This document shows, piece after piece, positions 1 to 8,204 of a stretch of 21,883 bases of DNA; positions within the stretch are counted from its first letter, which is position 1; each line of letters begins with the position of its first letter. Both the position numbers and the translations under genes were made by a program. Origin of the DNA: Gammaproteobacteria bacterium (GTDB lineage Bacteria > Pseudomonadota > Gammaproteobacteria > Chromatiales > Chromatiaceae); the NCBI GenBank assembly GCA_019136395.1, contig JAGVUH010000574.1, forward strand, positions 1 through 21,883. Direction: 5' to 3'. The notes beneath the pieces are model-generated. The model did not search any database. It was not told where the DNA came from and was given only the letters and a program-made list of their open reading frames with translations.

Positions 1-2988
1 GCCCGGGAGCGGTTGCAGGTCCTGGAGCAGGGGTTGCGGGACGAGGCGGAGGCCCTGCCGCGCTGGCGACGCGAGCTGGCCAACCTCAACCAACGGGCTC
101 TGGACCTGGACGACGAACTGGCCGGGCTGCGCTCGGCCAGCGGTGCTGGCCTGGAGACGCAGACGCGACGCTGGCTGTTGGAGAGCGAACGGGAACGCCT
201 GCGGGTCGAGGTCCAGGTGCTCGACCTGAAGCTGGCGGGCGCTGACACCCGACGGGCCCTGACCCAGGCGCAGCGGGACGAGGCCCAGGCCGCGTTGAAT
301 CGCGCCCTGGCCCGCCAGGACTGGCTGCAAGCGGAGGAGGACCAGCTGCGCCGGGCCGATGCCGCACGGGTGGTGGCCGATCTGGAGGCCGCCAAGGAAG
401 CGAGCGCCGACGCCCATCCGCGGGTACGGGAGCTGGCACGGGCCAATACCGAATTGGCCGAGGCCATCCAGGCCCTCAGCCAGGAAACCGCCAAGGTTTT
501 GGACGTCAGCGCCCGGACCACCGCCACCACCAGCACCCTGGCGCAGGACTTCGCCCACGACCGCCAGCGCATCGCCGCGGCGGGGCTCAACCGCGCCTTG
601 GGCCGGGTACTGGTGGATCGGCGCGAGCGGCTGCCGGAGGAGGGGGATTTGCGCCGCCAGACGAATGCCAGGGTGGAGGCCGAGGCCGAGTCGACCCTGG
701 TCCTCCTGGGTTGGCGTGAGGAGCTACTGGCGCTGGAGTTCGGCGCCGAGCAGCGCTACGCCGCCGATCTGGCGGCCTTGCCCCCGCCGGAGGCCTTCGC
801 GCTGCGGGCACAGTTGGACGAACAGGCGGGCCGCCGGGAGGAATTGCTGGAACGGGCGATCGAGGCCGGGGAACGGCATCTGCGTGCCCTGGCCGAACTC
901 GATCTCGCGGCCGAGGAACTGGCCACGCTCAGTCATGACTATCGTGTCTTTCTGGCCCAACACCTGCTGTGGATGCGCAGCCATGTGCCGGTCACCCAGC
1001 AGAGCTTCGCCGCGCTGCCGACGGTCGTCGGCGAGTTGCTCAGCCCCGCCAACTGGGTTCAGGTGGCACAGACCCTCGGCGCGGGGCTGGCCGGTGGCTG
1101 GGCCGGGTGGGTCGGCCTGGGCACGATCCTGCTCCTGCTGGCCCTCGACCGGGTACTGCGGCGGCGCTTGCGGGCCACCACCCCCACCCCAGCCTCGCCC
1201 CGTCCTGGCAGCCATCGCTTCGGCTATACGCTCTGGGCCATCGTCCTGACCCTGCTGCTCGCCATGCCGGCCCCCCTGTTTCTGGCCCTGCTGGGGCTGG
1301 TCCTGACCAGCCAGCCGGACACGGCGTCCTTCGCCTACGGCGTGGGGGAGGCGCTGCAACGTCTCGCGCCGGGACTCTATTACCTGCTGGCGTTACGGAT
1401 GATGTGCCTGTCAGGCGGGGTGATCGAACGCCACTTCCGCTGGCGCCATCACAATCGCCGGGGGCTGGCCCGCTATCTGAATGTGGCCATCTGGACCTTG
1501 GTCCCCCTGGGCTTCATCACCCTGGTGGTGAACGCCCTGGGCGAGGTGGAGGCCGCGACCCTCGGGCGGCTGACCCTGACCGGTCTGACCCTGAGTTTCG
1601 CCCTGCTGGTGGCCAGCGCCCTGCACCCACGGCGCGGCCTGGTGCGGGATGGCTTGGCCGCGGCCCCGGAGGGGCTCGCCAGTCGGACGCGTCATATCTG
1701 GTATCCGCTGGCCGTGGCCGTGTCGCTGGCCCTGGCCGTGCTGACCCTCGCCGGCTTCCAATACACGGCGGGCACCCTGTTCTATCGCTGGCTCGGTCAG
1801 TTTTGTCTGCTGCTCGGGCTGGTGCTGGTCCAGCAGTTGATCATGCGTTGGCTGCTGCTGACCCGCCAGCAACTGGCCCTGCGTCAGGCCCGGGGGCTCA
1901 GGTCCAGGCCGCGGGGGCAGGAGCCGGCCGGCCCAACGGGGGCGGGTGGCGACAGCCCAGACCCAGCGGTGGCGAGGGTGGCCGAGGACAAGGACGACGA
2001 GGCCCTGGACCTGGCGGCACTGGACGGTCAGACCCGCCAATTGGTCAATGCCCTGCTCACCGTCGCCGGCGCCGTCGGCTTTTGGGTGTTATGGTCCGAC
2101 GTGCTGCCGGCGCTGAACCGGCTGGAGCACGTCACCTTGTGGCACGCCAGCTCCACGGTGGACGGGGTGGTGACCACCCTGCCGGTCACCCTGGCGGATC
2201 TGGCCGTCCTGGTGGTGATTATCGTTGTGGCCGTGATCTCGGTCCGCCATCTGCCGGGCTTGCTGGAAATCCTGCTGTTCCAGCAAACCCGGATTAGCGC
2301 CGGCGGGCGCTATACCCTCATCGCCCTGACCGGGTACGGCATCACCGCGGTGGCGGTGGTCTTGGTAGCCGGGCGGCTGGGACTTACCTGGCAGCAGGTG
2401 CAATGGCTGGTGGCGGCGCTGGGCGTGGGCATCGGTTTCGGCCTGCGGGAGATCGTGGCCAACTTCATCAGCGGCCTGATCCTCCTGTTCGAGCGGCCCG
2501 TGCGGGTGGGGGACACCGTGACCATCGGTGCTCAAAGCGGTGTGGTCTCCCGCATCGAGATCCGGGCCACCACCATCCGCACCTGGGATCAGCGCGAACT
2601 GCTGGTGCCGAACAATCAGTTGATCACCGGCGAGGTCATCAACTGGACCCTGTCCGATCAGATCAACCGGGGCGAGATCCTGATCAGCATCGCATCCGGC
2701 AGCGATACCGAGACGGCCCTGCGCATTCTCCATGAGGTGGTGGCCGCGGACCCGCGGGTAATGACCGACCCGGCGCCGGTGATCACGGTACAGGAGTTCG
2801 GCGAACGCGGCATGGGCCTGCTGCTGTGGTTTTTCCTGCCGACTCTGACCAACCGGCTACAGATCCGCGGGGAGCTGATGAGTACCATCGACGCCCGGTT
2901 GCGGGCCGCCGGGATCGCGATCGGTCTACCGCAACGCGAGATCCGCGTGCGGAACGAGGGGGGCGAGCGCCTTGCACAGGTCGCTTAG
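1..2988 (+). CDS. MscK/KefA-type mechanosensitive ion channel, 5' end outside window
   Basis: Large inner-membrane mechanosensitive channel that would release solutes on hypo-osmotic shock. The frame is open from base 1 with no convincing start (the first possible start is a TTG at 13), so the N-terminus, probably with a signal peptide, lies upstream. The visible part starts with about 300 residues of Leu/Glu/Arg/Ala-rich, coiled-coil-like periplasmic domain, followed by many hydrophobic segments from about residue 350 on. The C-terminal MscS domain is clear: a glycine/alanine-rich pore helix (LGVGIGFGLREIVANF), then ISGLILLFERPVRVGDTV, RATTIRTWDQRELLVPNNQ and INWTLSD, closely resembling E. 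coli MscK. A variable linker near residues 630-665 is rich in Pro, Gly, Arg and Asp. The family assignment is firm. MscK itself rather than another long MscS paralog is an inference from length and domain order. Confidence 0.9.
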   Translation, partial: ARERLQVLEQGLRDEAEALPRWRRELANLNQRALDLDDELAGLRSASGAGLETQTRRWLLESERERLRVEVQVLDLKLAGADTRRALTQAQRDEAQAALNRALARQDWLQAEEDQLRRADAARVVADLEAAKEASADAHPRVRELARANTELAEAIQALSQETAKVLDVSARTTATTSTLAQDFAHDRQRIAAAGLNRALGRVLVDRRERLPEEGDLRRQTNARVEAEAESTLVLLGWREELLALEFGAEQRYAADLAALPPPEAFALRAQLDEQAGRREELLERAIEAGERHLRALAELDLAAEELATLSHDYRVFLAQHLLWMRSHVPVTQQSFAALPTVVGELLSPANWVQVAQTLGAGLAGGWAGWVGLGTILLLLALDRVLRRRLRATTPTPASPRPGSHRFGYTLWAIVLTLLLAMPAPLFLALLGLVLTSQPDTASFAYGVGEALQRLAPGLYYLLALRMMCLSGGVIERHFRWRHHNRRGLARYLNVAIWTLVPLGFITLVVNALGEVEAATLGRLTLTGLTLSFALLVASALHPRRGLVRDGLAAAPEGLASRTRHIWYPLAVAVSLALAVLTLAGFQYTAGTLFYRWLGQFCLLLGLVLVQQLIMRWLLLTRQQLALRQARGLRSRPRGQEPAGPTGAGGDSPDPAVARVAEDKDDEALDLAALDGQTRQLVNALLTVAGAVGFWVLWSDVLPALNRLEHVTLWHASSTVDGVVTTLPVTLADLAVLVVIIVVAVISVRHLPGLLEILLFQQTRISAGGRYTLIALTGYGITAVAVVLVAGRLGLTWQQVQWLVAALGVGIGFGLREIVANFISGLILLFERPVRVGDTVTIGAQSGVVSRIEIRATTIRTWDQRELLVPNNQLITGEVINWTLSDQINRGEILISIASGSDTETALRILHEVVAADPRVMTDPAPVITVQEFGERGMGLLLWFFLPTLTNRLQIRGELMSTIDARLRAAGIAIGLPQREIRVRNEGGERLAQVA

Positions 2989-4249
2989 ACTGACCACCAG
3001 CAGGGCAGCCCCCTGGCGCGTCCTGTTCGTTCTGTTCCGGGCCATCCTCGGCGATTTCACCCGCGGGGGCCTCAGTCTGCGGACCATGAGCCTGGCCTAC
3101 ACCACCCTACTGTCCGTGGTGCCCTTCCTGGCCGTGACCTTCTCGGTGCTCAAGGGCTTTGGCGCGCACAACAGCATCGAACCCTGGCTGATCGAGATCC
3201 TGGTGCCTCTCGGCGATACGGGCGAGATCATCGGCGCCCAGCTTATCCGCTTCGTGGAGAACACCCAGGTCGCCATGCTGGGGACCTTCGGCATGCTGCT
3301 GCTGATCTACACCTCCTTCACCCTGTTGCGGCAGACCGAGGACGGTCTCGACGCCATCTGGCGGGTGGAACGGTCACGCTCCCTGGCGGCGCGCTTTCGC
3401 AACTACCTGGCTGGCCTGGTGTTGGTCCCCTTGCTGCTGCTGCTGGCCTCGGGCGTGGCTGGCTGGGTGCTGACCCTGAAGCCGGAGGGGATCCAGGTCA
3501 GCCCGGTGCTCGCCACCTTGCTGGCCCTCAGCGACTGGGTGCCCTCCTTTATGCTCCTGATCGCCGGCTTCACCTTCCTCTACTGGGCCTTGCCCAACAG
3601 TCGGGTGCGGTTCCGCCATGCCCTGCTGGGAGGGGTGATCGCCGCCAGTCTCTGGCGGGTGATGGGATGGGGGTTCACGACCTTCATGGCTGGCTCGACC
3701 CATCTGACCGCCATCTATTCCGGGTTTGCCATTCCCATGCTCTTTTTGGTCTGGGTCCACTTCGCCTGGCTGATTGTCCTGGCCGGCGCCAGCCTGACCT
3801 ACCATCTGCAGAATCCGGACACGTTGGACGCGCGGAGGCAAGCGCGCGTATCGGGCTACGGTCGTCAGGCTCACCTGCTGCTGGCGGTGGCCAGTGCCAT
3901 CGCCCGGCGCCATCATGAGGCTGAGCCCCCCTGGGATGGCGTGAGTCTGGCCCGGGCCCTGGACCAGCCGGCCAGCGCCGTTCAGGCTGCCCTGGACCAG
4001 CTCGTGGCGGGGGGCTTCCTCTATCCCCTGGGTGAGGCGCCCCGCCGATACCTGCCCGCGCGCGCCGCGGAGATCATTCCCGTGCGGGCCCTGCTGGAGC
4101 TGGTCTGGGACGATGTGGAGGAGGGTCAGGACGCCCTCCCGGCGGAGGACCCCATCGGGGACCTGATGCGACGGCTCCAGGCTGCCCAGTCTCAGGCCCT
4201 CGCGGGGGTGAGTCTAAAGGACCTGATGGCGGGGGAGGGGCGGCCTTAG
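2972..4249 (+). CDS. YihY/BrkB (RNase BN-like) family inner-membrane protein with C-terminal extension
   Basis: Polytopic membrane protein of the YihY/UPF0761 family, once called ribonuclease BN; its molecular role is unsettled. The N-terminal region has the family signature SLAYTTLLSVVPFLAV (about residues 40-55) and FTLLRQTEDGLDAIWRVE, followed by several hydrophobic segments to about residue 275. The last 150 residues are soluble, with a winged-helix-like stretch (GVSLARALDQPASAVQAALDQL) ending in FLYPLGEAPRRYLPAR. This extension makes it longer (425 aa) than the roughly 290-aa E. coli form, but extended forms are common. The start is a TTG at 2972, preceded by a GAGGGG-like ribosome site and overlapping the upstream channel gene by 17 bases, which suggests translational coupling. 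The start codon is less certain than the gene. Confidence 0.88.
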   Translation: MHRSLRLTTSRAAPWRVLFVLFRAILGDFTRGGLSLRTMSLAYTTLLSVVPFLAVTFSVLKGFGAHNSIEPWLIEILVPLGDTGEIIGAQLIRFVENTQVAMLGTFGMLLLIYTSFTLLRQTEDGLDAIWRVERSRSLAARFRNYLAGLVLVPLLLLLASGVAGWVLTLKPEGIQVSPVLATLLALSDWVPSFMLLIAGFTFLYWALPNSRVRFRHALLGGVIAASLWRVMGWGFTTFMAGSTHLTAIYSGFAIPMLFLVWVHFAWLIVLAGASLTYHLQNPDTLDARRQARVSGYGRQAHLLLAVASAIARRHHEAEPPWDGVSLARALDQPASAVQAALDQLVAGGFLYPLGEAPRRYLPARAAEIIPVRALLELVWDDVEEGQDALPAEDPIGDLMRRLQAAQSQALAGVSLKDLMAGEGRP

Positions 4250-4278
4250 CGGTTAGTCGTCGCGTTGCGTCGCGGGTA

Positions 4279-4308
4279 GGGATGAGTCCCCGCCGAAAAG
4301 CTCATCCC
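4279..4308. other. Stem-loop in the yihY/sthA convergent gap
   Basis: GGGATGAG (4279-4286) and CTCATCCC (4301-4308) form a perfect 8-bp stem with a 14-nt loop. A second short stem, TCTCCGA / TCGGAGA, lies at 4392-4409 with a CTTT loop. Both sit between the 3' ends of two convergent genes, where transcripts should end. Neither is followed by a U-tract on either strand, so they are not classic intrinsic terminators. Confidence 0.35.
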
Positions 4309-4330
4309 GGGCGTGCATCAGCGAAACTCG

Positions 4331-4350
4331 ATAAATGATTTATCATTTAT
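4331..4350. repeat. AT-rich perfect inverted repeat
   Basis: ATAAATGAT (4331-4339) and ATCATTTAT (4342-4350) form a perfect 9+2+9 palindrome inside an AT-rich island of about 40 bases in otherwise GC-rich DNA. It lies between the convergent ends of the YihY-family gene and sthA. It could be a protein-binding site or a trace of inserted DNA; the sequence alone does not decide. Confidence 0.5.
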
Positions 4351-4473
4351 ATCAGAATCTTATCAGCGGGAGCGTTCACTGACATACCCGGTCTCCGACT
4401 TTTCGGAGAGGAATTGGGGATGAGGGCGCAAGGGCCGGGTCCCAGGCCCCGGCCCACGGCCACAAAGCCGACA

Positions 4474-5808
4474 TCAGAACAGGCGGTTGAGCCCGTTGAG
4501 GGCCGCCACCCGGTAGGCCTCCGCCATGGTGGGGTAATTGAAGGTGGTGTTGACGAAATAACGCAGGTTGTTGCCCTCGCCCGGCTGGGACATGATGGCC
4601 TGGCCGATGTGGACGATCTCGGAGGCCTGCTCGCCGAAGCAGTGGATGCCGAGGATGGCCAGGGTCTCGCGGTGGAAGAGGATCTTGAGCATGCCGACGG
4701 TATGGCCGGTGATCTGCGCCCGGGCCAGGGTGCGGAAATTGGCGTGGGCGACCTCGTAGGGGACCTGGGCGGCGGTCAGTTCCCGTTCCGTCCGGCCCAC
4801 CGAGCTGATCTCCGGCACCGTGTAGATGCCGGTGGGGACCTCCTGGATGAGGGACCAGTCGCACTCCCCGTCGGCGATGTGGCCGCCGACGAAGCGGCCC
4901 TGATCGTAGCCGGCGCTGGCGCCGTTGACGTCGAGATGGCCGCGGCGGTTGGGGGTCAGGCCCAGGGTTTCCAGACCCAGGTCGGCGGTATTGCCGGTGC
5001 GGCCATTGGCCCATAGCAAGAGGTCGGTCTTGAACTTCTTGCCGGACTGGCAGTTCAGAATGACGCCGTCATCCCCTGGCTCCACCGTGGCATAGGTCTC
5101 GTTATGGCGGATCACCACCCCCTGTTGGTTCAGGTGATAGCTCAGGGCGTCCGTGATCTCGTCGTCCAGATAGGAGAGCAACCGGTCACGGCTGTCGACC
5201 AGATTCACCTTGACGTCGAGATTGGTGAAGATGGAGGCGTACTCGCAGCCGATGACGCCGGCGCCATAGATGGTGATGGAACGGGGGGTATGGCCCAGGC
5301 GCAGGACCGAGTCGCTGTCGAGCACGCGCGGGTGGGTGAAATCCACGTCTGGCGGATGGTAGGGGCGGGAACCGGTGGCGATGACGAAGTGCTCGGCGGC
5401 AAAGACCTGCGCCACCCCGTCCGGGCGGGGGACCTGGATGTGGTGCTCGTCGAGGAAGCGGGCATGGCCGAAGATGACCTCGACCCGGTTGCGCTGGTAG
5501 TAGCGGTAGCGGGTGCGCACCTGGGCGTCGATGATGGCGTCCGCCGCCTTGAGCAGGTCGGGAAATTCGATCTCCACCTGATCCCGGGTGTGCTGGAAGA
5601 GGGGATGGCGTCGGTAGTCCGCCAGCATCTGGATGGAGTGCCGCAGGGCCTTGCTGGGGATGGTCCCCCAGTGGGTGCAGCCCCCGCCGACCTGATCGTG
5701 GGCCTCGATCACCGCCACTTTCTGGCCCGCCTTGCACAGCTTCATCGCGGCCCCTTCCCCCGCCGGGCCCGTACCGATGACGATGGTGTCGAAGGTTCTT
5801 GGCTTCAT
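4474..5808 (-). CDS. sthA: Si-specific NAD(P)+ transhydrogenase, soluble (SthA), with internal in-frame deletion
   Basis: Soluble FAD-dependent transhydrogenase that transfers hydride between NADPH and NAD+. The N-terminus has the FAD Rossmann motif ([13 protein letters not shown]) and the SthA hallmark [16 protein letters not shown] (residues 41-56), in which the second redox cysteine of related disulfide reductases is absent. The second dinucleotide fold ([15 protein letters not shown]), the ANGRTGNT stretch and the C-terminal [22 protein letters not shown] signature (this last is the protein end) are intact. The product is 444 aa, against 466 in E. coli. The shortfall is local: residues V294-N295 run into [10 protein letters not shown], so about 21 residues including the conserved VYAVGDV FAD-binding segment are missing. 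The reading frame is kept. The ATG at 5808 follows a purine-rich GGGGAGAG site. The gene diverges from the SQR-like gene. The enzyme would probably not bind FAD normally if the deletion is real. Confidence 0.9.
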   Translation of the reverse strand: MKPRTFDTIVIGTGPAGEGAAMKLCKAGQKVAVIEAHDQVGGGCTHWGTIPSKALRHSIQMLADYRRHPLFQHTRDQVEIEFPDLLKAADAIIDAQVRTRYRYYQRNRVEVIFGHARFLDEHHIQVPRPDGVAQVFAAEHFVIATGSRPYHPPDVDFTHPRVLDSDSVLRLGHTPRSITIYGAGVIGCEYASIFTNLDVKVNLVDSRDRLLSYLDDEITDALSYHLNQQGVVIRHNETYATVEPGDDGVILNCQSGKKFKTDLLLWANGRTGNTADLGLETLGLTPNRRGHLDVNGASAGYDQGRFVGGHIADGECDWSLIQEVPTGIYTVPEISSVGRTERELTAAQVPYEVAHANFRTLARAQITGHTVGMLKILFHRETLAILGIHCFGEQASEIVHIGQAIMSQPGEGNNLRYFVNTTFNYPTMAEAYRVAALNGLNRLF

Positions 5809-5907
5809 TCGTTACACTCTCCCCAACAGACTAAAGAATACCCGGCGCCACCTTGCGCCCCGCTCCGGGCTTGATGGTCGCGATATAAACTCCGCGCGGC
5901 TCCATTC

Positions 5908-5961
5908 CCGGTTTTGCGGCCCCGCACTTTTGGGACGGAAAACCGGACGCGCTATGTATAG
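5908..5961 (+). promoter_or_regulatory. Inverted repeat and weak promoter-like region in the sthA/SQR-like divergent gap
   Basis: CCGGTTTT (5908-5915) and AAAACCGG (5939-5946) form a perfect 8-bp inverted repeat 23 nt apart. A loose TTGGGA box (5930-5935) is 17 nt from TATGTA (5953-5958), facing the flavoprotein gene; the right arm of the repeat falls in the spacer, as an operator would. The boxes match consensus poorly, so the promoter call is tentative. The repeat is directly visible. Confidence 0.3.
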
Positions 5962-6009
5962 CACCTTTTCGTCCTCGTCGATCCAGCCAACGCCCCACTA
6001 GGAGGTCCC

Positions 6010-7134
6010 ATGTCCCGCGTCACCGTCGTCGGTTCCGGCTTCGCCGCCCTGACCGCCGTCCGCGCCCTTGCCAAGGCGGGCGATGTCCAGATCACCCTGG
6101 TCAGTCCCCGGGCGGAATTCCAGTATCTTCCCGGGATCATCTGGATTCCCTCGGGTCTGCGCCGGCCGGAGGACTTGCGCCTGCCCCTCGCCAGCTTTTT
6201 CCGCCGACTGGGGGTCCAGCACCTGGCCGCCGCGGCCACGGGCCTGAGTGCCGATGGCCGAGTCCTGGAGACCAGTGCCGGCCCGGTGGAGAACGATGGC
6301 CTCATCATTGCCTCGGGGGGCCGCTTCCTCAAGAAACTACCCGGCATCGAGCATGCCATCACCCCCTGTGAAGGCATTGCCGCCGCGGAACTGATCCGCG
6401 ATCGCCTCCGCGCGCTGCCGGGCGGGACCATCGCCCTGGGGTTTGCCGGCAATCCCCAGGAACCCCAGGCCATGCGCGGCGAGCCCATGTTCGAGTTCCT
6501 GTTTGGGATCGACCGCCAGTTGCGCAAGGAAGGCCGCCGGGACCGCTTCAAGCTGATCTTCTTCAGCCCCGCGGACAAGCCCGGCAACCGGCTGGGGCCC
6601 AAGGCGGTCGCGGGTCTGATGGCGGAGATGCGCAAGCGGGATATCGCGACCCATCTCGGCCATAAACTCAAGAGCTTCAGCGCGACCGGGGTCAGCACCG
6701 AGGGGGGCGACTTTCCCGCCGATCTCATCCTCTTCATGCCTGGCATGACCGGTGATGCCTGGTTTGACCAGACCCGCCTGCCCCGCTCACCGGGAGGCCT
6801 CATCCAGGCCGATGCCCAGTGTCGGGTCGGCGGGCTGGAACGGGTCTACGTCGCCGGGGACTCCGGCAGCTATCCGGGTCCGGACTGGATGCCCAAGCAG
6901 GCCCACATGGCCGATGTTCAGGCCCGGACGGCCGTCAAGAATCTGCTGGCGGAATTGAACGGTCAGCCTCCTCGGGAGACCTTTAAGGTCGAGTTGATCT
7001 GCATCGTCGATGCCAATGATCGAGGGATGCTGGTGGCCCGGACGGAACGGCACAACCTGCTCTTACCCTCCAGCCCCGTGTTTCACTGGCTCAAGCGCGC
7101 CTTCGAGTGGTGGTACCTGCGGCCCTATCGGTGA
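6010..7134 (+). CDS. SQR-like FAD-dependent pyridine nucleotide-disulfide family oxidoreductase
   Basis: Flavoprotein of the sulfide:quinone oxidoreductase/NDH-2 group. It starts with a FAD Rossmann motif (VTVVGSGFAALTAV, residues 4-17), then EFQYLPGIIWIPSG, typical of SQR-like proteins, and a second FAD-contact motif RVYVAGDSGSYPG (about 278-290). It ends with KRAFEWWYLRPYR, the amphipathic membrane-contact tail typical of SQRs. SQRs use up to three cysteines. Here C120 and C331 lie where the first and last are expected, but the central stretch (about residues 146-160, FAGNPQEPQAMRGEP) has no cysteine. It may therefore not make polysulfide in the usual way, or may use another substrate. The ATG at 6010 has an AGGAGG site just upstream. 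Length (374 aa) is close to the family's. It diverges from sthA. Exact substrate not assigned. Confidence 0.8.
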   Translation: MSRVTVVGSGFAALTAVRALAKAGDVQITLVSPRAEFQYLPGIIWIPSGLRRPEDLRLPLASFFRRLGVQHLAAAATGLSADGRVLETSAGPVENDGLIIASGGRFLKKLPGIEHAITPCEGIAAAELIRDRLRALPGGTIALGFAGNPQEPQAMRGEPMFEFLFGIDRQLRKEGRRDRFKLIFFSPADKPGNRLGPKAVAGLMAEMRKRDIATHLGHKLKSFSATGVSTEGGDFPADLILFMPGMTGDAWFDQTRLPRSPGGLIQADAQCRVGGLERVYVAGDSGSYPGPDWMPKQAHMADVQARTAVKNLLAELNGQPPRETFKVELICIVDANDRGMLVARTERHNLLLPSSPVFHWLKRAFEWWYLRPYR

Positions 7135-7183
7135 CCCGGCCCTGGCCTATTTCCCCTGGCGCGTATGGCCGGGGCGCGGGGCG

Positions 7184-7259
7184 TGACCTGACCTGACCTG
7201 AAACAGGACCTGACCAATGAAAAAGCCGCCAGGGGGGCTGGCGGCTTCAGGTCAGGTCC
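7184..7259. repeat. TGACC tandem repeats and outer inverted repeat around a terminator
   Basis: TGACC occurs three times in tandem (7184-7198) and again at 7211-7215. GGACCTGACC (7206-7215) is the perfect inverted complement of GGTCAGGTCC (7250-7259), and these arms flank the terminator hairpin at 7223-7247. The result is a nested two-stem structure between the 3' ends of the SQR-like gene and the RRM gene. Confidence 0.6.
7220..7247 (-). terminator. Rho-independent terminator of the RRM protein gene
   Basis: Read on the minus strand, AAGCCGCCAG and CTGGCGGCTT form a perfect 10-bp stem with a 5-nt loop, directly followed by a U-run (the complement of five As at 7220-7224). It lies about 170 bases beyond the stop codon of the RRM gene. 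On the plus strand the stem has no U-tract, but it could still act as a 3' barrier for the convergent flavoprotein transcript. Confidence 0.8.
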
Positions 7260-7289
7260 AGACGCGGATCGCTGATGGCGGCGTTGTTA

Positions 7290-7326
7290 TTCCCGGGGCA
7301 CCCGGTATCGGTATCCGACCCGGGAA
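7290..7326. repeat. Inverted repeat in the 3' region of the RRM gene
   Basis: TTCCCGGG (7290-7297) and CCCGGGAA (7319-7326) are perfect inverse complements 21 nt apart. They lie between the RRM stop codon and its terminator, in the presumed 3' untranslated region. No role can be assigned. Confidence 0.4.
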
Positions 7327-7413
7327 AACCGCGCAGGGCCGGGCGCTGGGGATGATTGAAGGGGCAGGCTGGCGTCGGGACCTGGTAACGTGGAAGCTGG
7401 CGGATGGTCAGCC

Positions 7414-7704
7414 TCAATAACGACGAGCGCCACCGCCGCCGCCGCTGCGCGGGGGACGGTCAGCCCGGGGCTTGGCCTGGTTGACGCGCATGTTGCGTCC
7501 CTTGAGGGGGGTCTCGTTGAGGGCCTTGATGGCCGCGTCCGCTTCCGCGTTATTGGGCATCTCCACGAAGCCAAAGCCCTTGGATTGTCCGGAGAACTTG
7601 TCGGTAATCAGACTGACGCTGGAGATCTCGCCGAAAGCGCCAAAGGCATTGCGCAATTCATCCTCGGTCACACCGTATGAAAGGTTGCCCACGTAAATAT
7701 TCAT
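7414..7704 (-). CDS. Small RNA-binding protein with one RRM domain
   Basis: Single-RRM RNA-binding protein of the bacterial cold-inducible/glycine-rich type, 96 aa. The RNP2 motif is IYVGNL (residues 3-8) and the RNP1 motif is KGFGFVEM (42-49), with the aromatic residues that stack on RNA. The RRM is followed by a short basic Gly/Arg tail (RADRPPRSGGGGGARRY), as usual for this class. Such proteins bind single-stranded RNA and often respond to cold or stress. The ATG at 7704 has only a weak purine-rich site (AGAAG). An inverted repeat lies 24 bases upstream in the leader, and a strong terminator lies downstream, so it is probably transcribed alone. Target RNAs unknown. Confidence 0.92.
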   Translation of the reverse strand: MNIYVGNLSYGVTEDELRNAFGAFGEISSVSLITDKFSGQSKGFGFVEMPNNAEADAAIKALNETPLKGRNMRVNQAKPRADRPPRSGGGGGARRY

Positions 7705-7727
7705 GTTTCTTCTATCTCGATGGATCG

Positions 7728-7769
7728 TGTGTATTGGTCAAGGGAAAACGGTCGAATAATCAATACACA
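7728..7769 (-). promoter_or_regulatory. Inverted repeat in the leader of the RRM gene
   Basis: TGTGTATTG (7728-7736) and CAATACACA (7761-7769) are perfect 9-bp inverse complements 24 nt apart, just upstream of the RRM start codon at 7704. AT-rich arms so close to the ribosome site could form a temperature-dependent leader structure, or could be an operator. Both readings are inference. Confidence 0.4.
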
Positions 7770-8034
7770 ACTTAATCGACGGCGGCTCGGCCCCGAGGCC
7801 GGGCAGGGGAGAGAGGGGCGGGAAGCAGGTTAATCACGCCGCGAGACATGAACGGCCGCCATGCCGACAGGAGGGCTCACCCCGACCGCGCGCGGGGGTG
7901 GAAGGGCGGACAGGGTTGGCAGTGTGATCCATCCGCGGACGGCCGGGAGGCGGGATGTCAGAACCTGTGAACAAGGAAAGTCTGCCGGAGGAGAGGGAGC
8001 ACAGACCACAAGGGCGAAAATGGGCATGAAGTTT

Positions 8035-8072
8035 ACCCCGGCGGGAAGTTTTGTAAAGCAAAACTTCGGGGT
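8035..8072. repeat. Long stem-loop with a 5-nt bulge
   Basis: GAAGTTTTG (8045-8053) and CAAAACTTC (8059-8067) pair perfectly around a TAAAG loop. ACCCCG (8035-8040) then pairs with the bases ending in GGGGT (8067-8072) if the 5 bases at 8041-8045 bulge out, giving a 14-bp arm. There is no U-tract on either strand. The shape resembles a dispersed extragenic palindromic repeat, but only one copy is in the window. Confidence 0.5.
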
Positions 8073-8125
8073 TCCTTGGGGGCTGAGTCGCTCCCGGTCG
8101 ATGCCGGGAGAGCGGCGGCAATCCG

Positions 8126-8204
8126 TTGCCCATGAATTTATCTATTATGGTATACATTGGCTGAATCGACTCGCGACCTGGTGCCCTTCCAGCCGGAAGG
8201 GTTT
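8126..8204 (+). promoter_or_regulatory. Possible sucAB promoter and leader hairpin
   Basis: An AT-rich stretch upstream of sucA contains TATTATGGTATACAT (8143-8157). TATACA (8151-8156) could be a -10 box with TTGCCC (8126-8131) as a poor -35 at 19-nt spacing. Downstream, CCCTTCC (8184-8190) and GGAAGGG (8195-8201) pair around an AGCC loop and are followed by TTT, a small attenuator-like hairpin before the start codon. Consensus fit is weak. Confidence 0.3.

Noticed and set aside
5104..5874. Plus-strand frames (also 4414-5016) opposite sthA
   Set aside because: Antisense shadows of sthA, which is firmly identified by its motifs on the minus strand.
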